Source: Planctomycetota bacterium (GTDB taxonomy: Bacteria > Planctomycetota > Planctomycetia > Isosphaerales > Isosphaeraceae). Taken from it: a DNA stretch of 42,635 nucleotides. The stretch covers positions 1 to 42,635 of the forward strand of contig JAJYWB010000056.1 in NCBI GenBank assembly GCA_021791715.1. Direction: 5' to 3'. The notes under the pieces were generated by a model, which saw nothing but the letters and a program-made list of their open reading frames with translations, was not told where the DNA came from and did no database searches. The first letter of the stretch is position 1. Every line of letters begins with the position of its first letter. The position numbers and the translations under genes were made by a program. Below, one piece after another: positions 33,483 to 39,934 of this stretch.

Positions 33483-36400
33483 CGCTCACCTCCACTTGCA
33501 ACCCGGCCGCGGGGGCATCCGCGCGAAGCCGTTTTTGTTCTTCGAGGACGCGTCGATAATCGATCGGCATCACTTTGACGAACTTGCCGACCGCCCAATC
33601 CCAATCGTTCAAAATACGGGCCGCGACTTCGCTCCCGGTGTAGCCCGCGTGTTGGATCAGCAGGTCGCGGACGATCTCCCAATCGTCTGGATCCTGGAAC
33701 GGCTCGAGATCGACCATCTCGAGGTTGCAGCGGGACGCGAAATCGCCCGATTCGTCGAAGACGAACGCCGAGCCTCCGCTCATTCCCGCGGCGAAGTTCC
33801 GCCCCGTCGGGCCGACGACGACGGCGACTCCGCCGGTCATATATTCACATCCATGATCGCCGGTTCCTTCGACGACCGCCATCGCGCCGCTGTTCCGCAC
33901 GCAGAACCGCTCGCCGGCTCGTCCTCGGAAGAACGCCCTGCCCCCGGTCGCCCCGTAAAGCGCCACGTTGCCGATCAGCACGTTCTCCTCGGCGACGAAC
34001 CGCGCCGACTTCGGCGGATAGACGATCAATTTGCCGCCCGACAAACCTTTGCCGATATAATCATTCGCGTCTCCCTCGAGCGCGATCGTGATCCCTCGCG
34101 GCAAGAACGCCCCCAAGCTTTGGCCCGCGGACCCTCTCAGTTTGATTTTGATCGTGTCGTCGGGAAGACCCGCGCCGCCGCGACGACGCGTGACTTCCGA
34201 GCCGAGGATCGTCCCGACGGTCCGATGCACGTTGCGGATCGGCAGCTCGAACGAAACGGGCTCGCCGCGTTCAAGAGCGGGAGCGCACCGCGGGATGATC
34301 TCGGTAAGGTCGAGCGATTGCGCCAGCCCGTGATCCTGCTCGCGCACCTTCCGCACCGAAACTCCGGGATCGACCGCGGGACGATGGAAAATCTTGCTGA
34401 AATCAAGCCCCTTCGCCTTGTAATGCGCGATCGCGCGGTTCATCTCGAGCAAATCGCTCCGGCCGATCATCTCGTCGATCGTCCGAAAACCGAGTTCGGC
34501 CATCAATTCGCGAACCTCTTGCGCGATAAACTTGAAAAAGTTAATCACGTGTTCAGCTTTGCCCTGGAACTTTTCGCGAAGTTTGGGGTTTTGAGTGGCG
34601 ATGCCGACGGGGCACGTGTCGAGATGGCACACGCGCATCATCACGCAACCCATGACGACGAGCGGCGCGGTGGCGAAGCCGTATTCCTCGGCGCCCAAGA
34701 GCGCCGCGACGACGACGTCGCGCCCCGTTTTAAGCTGGCCGTCGGTTTGAACGACGATTCGATCGCGGAGCCGGTTGACGACAAGCGTCTGTTGAGTTTC
34801 GGCGAGGCCGAGTTCCCAGGGGATACCCGCGTGTTTCAGCGAGGTGAGCGGGCTCGCTCCCGTACCGCCGTCGTGGCCGCTGATCAAAACGACGTCGCTG
34901 TGCGCCTTGGCGACCCCCGCGGCGACCGTCCCCACTCCCACCTCGGCGACGAGCTTGACGCTGATCCGCGCTTTCGGATTGGCGTTCTTTAAATCGTGGA
35001 TCAGTTGCGCCAGATCCTCGATCGAGTAGATGTCGTGATGAGGAGGGGGACTGATCAGAGCGACGCCCGGGGTCGAAAAGCGCACCTTGGCGATCCACGG
35101 CCAAACCTTGTGGCCGGGGAGTTGACCCCCCTCCCCCGGCTTGGCGCCCTGCGCCATTTTGATTTGGATCTCCTCGGCGCTCACCAGGTATTCGCTCGTG
35201 ACGCCGAACCGTCCCGACGCGACCTGTTTGATCGCGCTTTTGCGGCTGTCGCCGTTGGCGTCGGGGACGAACCGGCGCGGGTCTTCGCCCCCTTCGCCGG
35301 TGTTGCTCTTACCGCCGAGCCGGTTCATCGCGATCGCGAGCGTTTCGTGAGCCTCGGCGCTGATCGACCCGTACGACATCGCCCCGGTGGCGAACCGCTT
35401 GACGATCGCCTCGATCGGCTCGACCTCTTCGATCGGCACGGGTTTGCGCAGGCCTTTCTTAAAGCTGAACAAGCCTCGAAGCGTGCAATGGCGTTCGTTC
35501 TGTTCGTCGACGGCCCTGGTGTACGATTTGAAGATCTCGTACCGCCCCGATCGGGTCGCGTGTTGCAGGCGGAAGACCGTTTCGGGATTGAACAGGTGGT
35601 ATTCGCCTTCGCGTCGCCACTGGTATTGGCCCCCCCAATCGAGCAGCGGCGGGCCGACCTCGACGTTCGAGTACGCTCGAGCGTGGTGATGGAGCGTCTC
35701 GGCGGCGATCTCTTCAAGGCCGACTCCGCCGATCCGCGACGCGGTCTTGTCAAAATATTTGTCGACAAATTCACGTGAAAGCCCGATCGCCTCAAAGATT
35801 TGAGCGCCTCGGTAGCTTTGGATCGTGCTGATGCCCATTTTGGACATCACCTTGACGACCCCCTTCTTGATCGCCTTCCGATAACGTTTGACCGCCTCGG
35901 CGTGGTCGATCTCGGGCTTGATTCGCCCCTGTTGGATCATGTCGTCGAGCGTTTCAAACGCGACGTAGGGATTGATCGACCCCGCTCCATAGCCGAGCAG
36001 GAGAGCGAAGTGATGAACCTCGCGGGCGTCGCCGGCTTCGATCACGAGCCCGGCGCGGGTTCGCATGCCGCGCCGTACGAGGTGATGATGAAGCCCCGAG
36101 CAAGCGAGCAAAGAAGGGATCGGCGCACGCTCGGCGTCGATTCCGCGATGTGAAAGGATGATCAAATTCGCGCCGTTTTGGATCTCCTCGACGGCGCGTT
36201 CGAACAACTCGTCGAGCGCGCGTTCGAGCCCCTTCGCCCCCTCGGCGGCGCGGAATAACATCGACAAAACGACCGATTTAAATCCGTTTGAGCCGTCGAG
36301 GAGCTTGAATTTGGCGAGTTCGTCGTTGTCGAGGATCGGAGTCTCAAGAGCGATCAGTTTGCAGCTCTTGGGAGTCGGCTCGAGCAGATTCCCCTCGCTC

Positions 36401-38049
36401 CCCGTCGCGGTCAACACCGAGGTGACGAGTTCCTCGCGGATCGCGTCGAGCGGAGGGTTTGTTACCTGCGCGAACAACTGTTTAAAATAATTAAACAGCG
36501 GTTGCGATCGATCCGAGAGGACCGCGAGCGGGGTGTCGGTTCCCATCGACCCGACCGCCTCCTCGCCGTTGTTCGTCATCGGCGCCAAAATGTATTTAAG
36601 ATCTTCAAGCGTGTACCCGTAAGCCTGTTGACGATGCAGGAGGGTTTCGTGATCGGGCCCCGGTACGTGGGGCGCCTCGGGAAGATCCTCGAGCGAAACG
36701 AGATTCTCGGCGAGCCAGCGACCGTAAGGCTTCGCCGACGCGATCCGGTGCTTGAGCTCGTCGTCGTCGACGATCCGTCCCTCCTCGAGGTCGATCAAAA
36801 ACATCTTCCCCGGTTCCAGACGTCCTTTTTTGAGGATTCGATCGGGGGGAATGTCGAGAACGCCGACCTCGGACGCCATGATCACGAGGCCGTCGGTCGT
36901 CACCCAATAGCGCGACGGACGGAGGCCGTTGCGATCGAGCACGGCGCCGATCGTCTTGCCGTCGGTGAATCCGATCGAAGCGGGACCGTCCCACGGTTCC
37001 ATCAGGCACGAGTGATATTTATAAAAATCTTTTTTAATTTGAGACATCGTTTCATGATTTTCCCACGCCTCGGGGATGAGCGTCATCATCGCGTGCGGGA
37101 GCGAATAGCCGGCGCGGACGAGGAGTTCGATCGCGTTGTCGAGGCACGCGGTGTCGGAGAGCCCCTCGCGGATGATCGGCGTCAATTTGGCGACGTCGCC
37201 GGGTTCGAACAGTTTGCTTTCAAACAACGCCTCGCGCGCCGTCATCCAGTTGATGTTGCCGCGAAGGGTGTTGATTTCGCCGTTGTGGGCGATCATCCGA
37301 TACGGGTGCGCCAACTCCCAGCTCGGGAAGGTGTTGGTGCTGAACCTCGAGTGATAAAGCGCGAGAGCGCTCGTCAGCCTCGGGTCGGCGAGATCGTCGG
37401 CGAAATACGCGCCCAATTGCGCCGGCGTGAGCATTCCTTTATAAACGACGACGCGGCACGAGAGGCTCGAGAAGTAAAAGAATTTATGATCGTCGAGCCC
37501 GGAATCGACGATCGCGGTTTCAAACCGCTTGCGGATCACGTAGAGCTTGCGTTCGAAGGCGTCGGCGTCGTCGATTTTCGGGCCTCGGCCGACGATCGCG
37601 TGGAACATCGTCGGTTCGACGGCGCGGGCGCTCGGTCCGAGCGTCGAATTATCCGTTTTGATCGGACGCCAACCGAGAAACCGTTGCCCCTCTTCGGATA
37701 CGATCGATTCGAACAGCTTCATACCGAACGCCTGTTGATCGGCGTCGGGGGATGTGAAGAACGATCCCACGCCGTACTTTTCGGGTTCGGGCAAATCGAT
37801 TCCGATCGCGGCGCAACGTTCGGCGAGGAAAGCGTGAGGAATCTGGATGAGGATTCCGGCGCCGTCGCCGGTGTTGTCTTCGCACCCGCACGCTCCCCGA
37901 TGATCGAGATTGACGAGCGCGGTCAAGCCGTCGCGCACCAATTTGTGCGTCTTTCGCCCTTTCAGGTCGACGACGAAGCCGACGCCGCACGCGTCGTGCT
38001 CGTAAGCGGGATCGTACAGGCCCTGGGGAGGAATTTGTCCTGAGCTCAT
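33475..38049 (-). CDS. gltB: Glutamate synthase large subunit
   Basis: Alpha subunit that transfers the glutamine amide to 2-oxoglutarate, making two glutamates (GS-GOGAT pathway). The 1524 residues match the family. The glutaminase nucleophile is C21 (AYEHDACGVGF), exposed after removal of a ~20-residue propeptide. A central domain and the FMN/3Fe-4S synthase domain follow; the cluster cysteines are C1135, C1141 and C1146 (GCVMMRVCHLDTCPVG). The C-terminal GXGXG beta-helix contains the stretch GDANDYIGKGLSGGKLIVYP. ATG 38049 is chosen to give the normal short propeptide. It is probably transcribed from 38115-38142 and coupled to gltD. Confidence 0.97.
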   Translation of the reverse strand: MSSGQIPPQGLYDPAYEHDACGVGFVVDLKGRKTHKLVRDGLTALVNLDHRGACGCEDNTGDGAGILIQIPHAFLAERCAAIGIDLPEPEKYGVGSFFTSPDADQQAFGMKLFESIVSEEGQRFLGWRPIKTDNSTLGPSARAVEPTMFHAIVGRGPKIDDADAFERKLYVIRKRFETAIVDSGLDDHKFFYFSSLSCRVVVYKGMLTPAQLGAYFADDLADPRLTSALALYHSRFSTNTFPSWELAHPYRMIAHNGEINTLRGNINWMTAREALFESKLFEPGDVAKLTPIIREGLSDTACLDNAIELLVRAGYSLPHAMMTLIPEAWENHETMSQIKKDFYKYHSCLMEPWDGPASIGFTDGKTIGAVLDRNGLRPSRYWVTTDGLVIMASEVGVLDIPPDRILKKGRLEPGKMFLIDLEEGRIVDDDELKHRIASAKPYGRWLAENLVSLEDLPEAPHVPGPDHETLLHRQQAYGYTLEDLKYILAPMTNNGEEAVGSMGTDTPLAVLSDRSQPLFNYFKQLFAQVTNPPLDAIREELVTSVLTATGSEGNLLEPTPKSCKLIALETPILDNDELAKFKLLDGSNGFKSVVLSMLFRAAEGAKGLERALDELFERAVEEIQNGANLIILSHRGIDAERAPIPSLLACSGLHHHLVRRGMRTRAGLVIEAGDAREVHHFALLLGYGAGSINPYVAFETLDDMIQQGRIKPEIDHAEAVKRYRKAIKKGVVKVMSKMGISTIQSYRGAQIFEAIGLSREFVDKYFDKTASRIGGVGLEEIAAETLHHHARAYSNVEVGPPLLDWGGQYQWRREGEYHLFNPETVFRLQHATRSGRYEIFKSYTRAVDEQNERHCTLRGLFSFKKGLRKPVPIEEVEPIEAIVKRFATGAMSYGSISAEAHETLAIAMNRLGGKSNTGEGGEDPRRFVPDANGDSRKSAIKQVASGRFGVTSEYLVSAEEIQIKMAQGAKPGEGGQLPGHKVWPWIAKVRFSTPGVALISPPPHHDIYSIEDLAQLIHDLKNANPKARISVKLVAEVGVGTVAAGVAKAHSDVVLISGHDGGTGASPLTSLKHAGIPWELGLAETQQTLVVNRLRDRIVVQTDGQLKTGRDVVVAALLGAEEYGFATAPLVVMGCVMMRVCHLDTCPVGIATQNPKLREKFQGKAEHVINFFKFIAQEVRELMAELGFRTIDEMIGRSDLLEMNRAIAHYKAKGLDFSKIFHRPAVDPGVSVRKVREQDHGLAQSLDLTEIIPRCAPALERGEPVSFELPIRNVHRTVGTILGSEVTRRRGGAGLPDDTIKIKLRGSAGQSLGAFLPRGITIALEGDANDYIGKGLSGGKLIVYPPKSARFVAEENVLIGNVALYGATGGRAFFRGRAGERFCVRNSGAMAVVEGTGDHGCEYMTGGVAVVVGPTGRNFAAGMSGGSAFVFDESGDFASRCNLEMVDLEPFQDPDDWEIVRDLLIQHAGYTGSEVAARILNDWDWAVGKFVKVMPIDYRRVLEEQKRLRADAPAAGLQVEVSGG

Positions 38050-38114
38050 CGTTCTTCGCCTTTCCAAACGCCGTTGCGGCACAAATCGAATCGCGTGGTT
38101 ATTCCATGTTGTTG

Positions 38115-38142
38115 TTCATATCGACCGCGATCGGCGATTCAA
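38115..38142 (-). promoter_or_regulatory. Candidate promoter of gltBD
   Basis: Minus strand TTGAAT (38142-38137), 16-nt spacer, TATGAA (38120-38115). The start would be near 38108, about 60 nt before gltB. It lies in the 140-nt gap after the LysR gene, where a LysR-type regulator could bind. Confidence 0.45.
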
Positions 38143-38189
38143 GATCGAAGGGTCGCCGCGGGGTCGAGTCGCGCTTCGTGCGCCCGAGG

Positions 38190-39155
38190 TTAGACGGGTT
38201 GAGGTTCGGGTTTATGGCGTCGTTCGAGGCCGTCCTCCGCGATCGACGCCCGAACGTCGCCGTCGCGGGATCCCTCGTCCGTCAACAGCTTGAAAAAACG
38301 TGAAGCGGTCAGTCCCAATTGCTTGCTTCGCTTATGGATGATCGCGATCGGTCGAGATAGGGGAGGACCCGCGAGCGCGACCGCGACCAACGTCCCCGCC
38401 TGTAATTCCCGCTCGATCGTCGCCAGGGGGAGAATCGCCACCCCCGCCTCGGATTCGACGGCGCGCTTGATGTTCTCGATATTGTCGAACTGAAGCGAAG
38501 TTTCCACGTGCACGTTTTGAGAACGTAAATACCGATCGATCGCACGTCGAATCGACAGATCCTCATCAAAAGAAACGAACCGTTCGCCCGTCAACCGATC
38601 GACGGGTATCGAATCGAAACTCGCGAGCGGATGCCTTGGATACGCCACCAAAGCCATCGGTTCGTCGCGCCAGGGGATGACGACGAGTTCGGGACGACGC
38701 TTGGGATACGAAACGAGCCCCAGGTCGGCGTCCTCGGCGAGCACGCTTTCAACGACCCGTGTCGGATGGAGGAATTCGAGCTTCACCTTGGCGCCGGTGT
38801 ACGTTTGCATAAACCGTTGAACGAATCGCGTCATGTGACTGAGCCCGACCGAATAGATCGAAGCGACCGTCACCGTTCCCACGACGTTGTGCTCGTCGTG
38901 GAGCGCCTTCACGCGGTTCTCAACCTCCAAATAACGCTCGACAAGATCTTTGCACCCCTCGTAATAAACCTTCCCCTGCGGCGTTAACACGAGCGGACGC
39001 TTCGATCGATCGATCAGCTTAACGCCCAGACGCGATTCGAGCTGATGGACGGCTTGGCTCGCCGACGACTGGGAAATATCGTTTTCCCGGGCGCCGCGCG
39101 AGAAGCTCGCCGATCGCACGACATCACAAAAGATTTTGAGCGTTTCTAGCTGCAT
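38190..39155 (-). CDS. LysR-type transcriptional regulator
   Basis: A 321-residue LysR-family protein. Residues 1-60 are the winged HTH: MQLETLKIFCDVVRSASFSR, then the recognition helix region SQSSASQAVHQLESRLGVKL and RPLVLTPQGKVYYEG. The C-terminal type 2 periplasmic-binding-like effector domain spans about 90-300. ATG 39155 gives the normal LysR N-terminus; upstream in-frame codons are not family-like. The gene lies 140 nt upstream of gltB on the same strand, unlike the usual divergent arrangement. Control of gltBD (as GltC does in Bacillus) is plausible but unproven; CysB/CbbR-like roles are alternatives. Confidence 0.9.
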   Translation of the reverse strand: MQLETLKIFCDVVRSASFSRGARENDISQSSASQAVHQLESRLGVKLIDRSKRPLVLTPQGKVYYEGCKDLVERYLEVENRVKALHDEHNVVGTVTVASIYSVGLSHMTRFVQRFMQTYTGAKVKLEFLHPTRVVESVLAEDADLGLVSYPKRRPELVVIPWRDEPMALVAYPRHPLASFDSIPVDRLTGERFVSFDEDLSIRRAIDRYLRSQNVHVETSLQFDNIENIKRAVESEAGVAILPLATIERELQAGTLVAVALAGPPLSRPIAIIHKRSKQLGLTASRFFKLLTDEGSRDGDVRASIAEDGLERRHKPEPQPV

Positions 39156-39224
39156 CGCTTCAACCCGTCGGTCCAGATACGCTTTTGCCGATACTGTTCC
39201 TCGCACGTTATCGAGATTGTTAAT

Positions 39225-39253
39225 AGTAAAGCGAGGTCTCAGCGAGAAGTCAA
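39225..39253 (-). promoter_or_regulatory. Promoter of the LysR gene
   Basis: Minus strand TTGACT (39253-39248), exact 17-nt spacer, TTTACT (39230-39225). The start would be near 39218, roughly 60 nt ahead of ATG 39155. Confidence 0.55.
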
Positions 39254-39468
39254 CACCCCGACGGTCAAAATGAAGAAAAACGTATCTCGCCAAGGAATGC
39301 ATGGTTGGAGCGAACGAGCGACCCCCGCACGGCTCGAATAAGGTATGACATCCTGCCGACGCGTCGGGTTCGCGCCTTCGCGAGAGTCGATATTCTCGAT
39401 CCCCCGTCGACCCTCGCCGTCGCGCCGCGGGGCGTCAAAAAAATCGGCTCCTTTTTTCAATCCGCCCC

Positions 39469-39497
39469 TTGTCGACCCCGCCGCCGACGCGTATGAT
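39469..39497 (+). promoter_or_regulatory. Promoter of the blaI-M56/HlyD operon
   Basis: TTGTCG (39469-39474), exact 17-nt spacer, TATGAT (39492-39497), with a predicted start near 39504. The -10 is identical to that of the cytochrome-WD40 gene. The palindromic operator lies directly downstream. Confidence 0.65.
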
Positions 39498-39507
39498 CCA
39501 AATGGCC

Positions 39508-39523
39508 CGTTAATAAATTAACG
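39508..39523 (+). promoter_or_regulatory. Candidate BlaI operator (perfect palindrome)
   Basis: CGTTAATAAATTAACG is a perfect 7+2+7 palindrome placed at about +5 to +20 of the predicted transcript and 19 nt before the blaI start. BlaI/MecI repressors bind short AT-rich dyads overlapping their own promoter, so this is the natural autorepression site. The sequence differs from the staphylococcal TACA/TGTA operator. Confidence 0.6.
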
Positions 39524-39542
39524 AAATACGGAGGGAAGCGAC

Positions 39543-39932
39543 GTGGCGAGGCCGGCATCCAAAACGCTGACGGGACGCGAGGCGGAGATCATGGACGTTT
39601 TGTGGCGGATGGGAGAGGCGACCGCGGATCAGATTCGCGGCGAACTCTCGGGAGATCCCCACGATTCCACCGTCCGAACGCTCCTGCGCGTCCTCGAAAC
39701 CAAAAAGTACGTCAAACATGTCGAATCCGGCAAGGCGTACCTTTACAAGCCCGCGGCCGAGCGTACCAAGGCGCAGAAGGCCGCCGTCAGCGGAGTTCTC
39801 AAGCAATTCTTCGAGGGCTCCGCCGAACAGCTCGTCCTCAGACTCATCGAAGACGAACACATCACTCCCGAACAACTCGAACAACTCCGCAAAACCAGTC
39901 TCAAGTCTCGAAAAAGCGAATCGGAGAAATAA
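39543..39932 (+). CDS. BlaI/MecI/CopY-family repressor
   Basis: A 129-residue winged-helix repressor. Residues about 8-75 form the DNA-binding domain: LTGREAEIMDVLWRMGEATA, the recognition helix DSTVRTLLRVLETKKYVKH and the wing with GKAYLYKPA. The C-terminal helices (about 85-120) dimerise, and in the family this region is cut after signalling by the M56 sensor protease. GTG 39543 follows GGAGGG. The M56 gene starts 2 nt after the stop, the classic blaI-blaR1 order. It is probably autoregulated through the palindrome at 39508-39523. Confidence 0.93.
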   Translation: MARPASKTLTGREAEIMDVLWRMGEATADQIRGELSGDPHDSTVRTLLRVLETKKYVKHVESGKAYLYKPAAERTKAQKAAVSGVLKQFFEGSAEQLVLRLIEDEHITPEQLEQLRKTSLKSRKSESEK

Positions 39933-39934
39933 TC

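Noticed and set aside
36502..38043. 513-codon open frame on the plus strand opposite gltB (and similar ones at 33496-34992, 7176-8405, 13180-14526, 41345-42214)
   Set aside because: They are antisense to certain genes, rich in Arg/Asp/Val, have no family resemblance or ribosome binding site, and arise from GC-rich codon usage.
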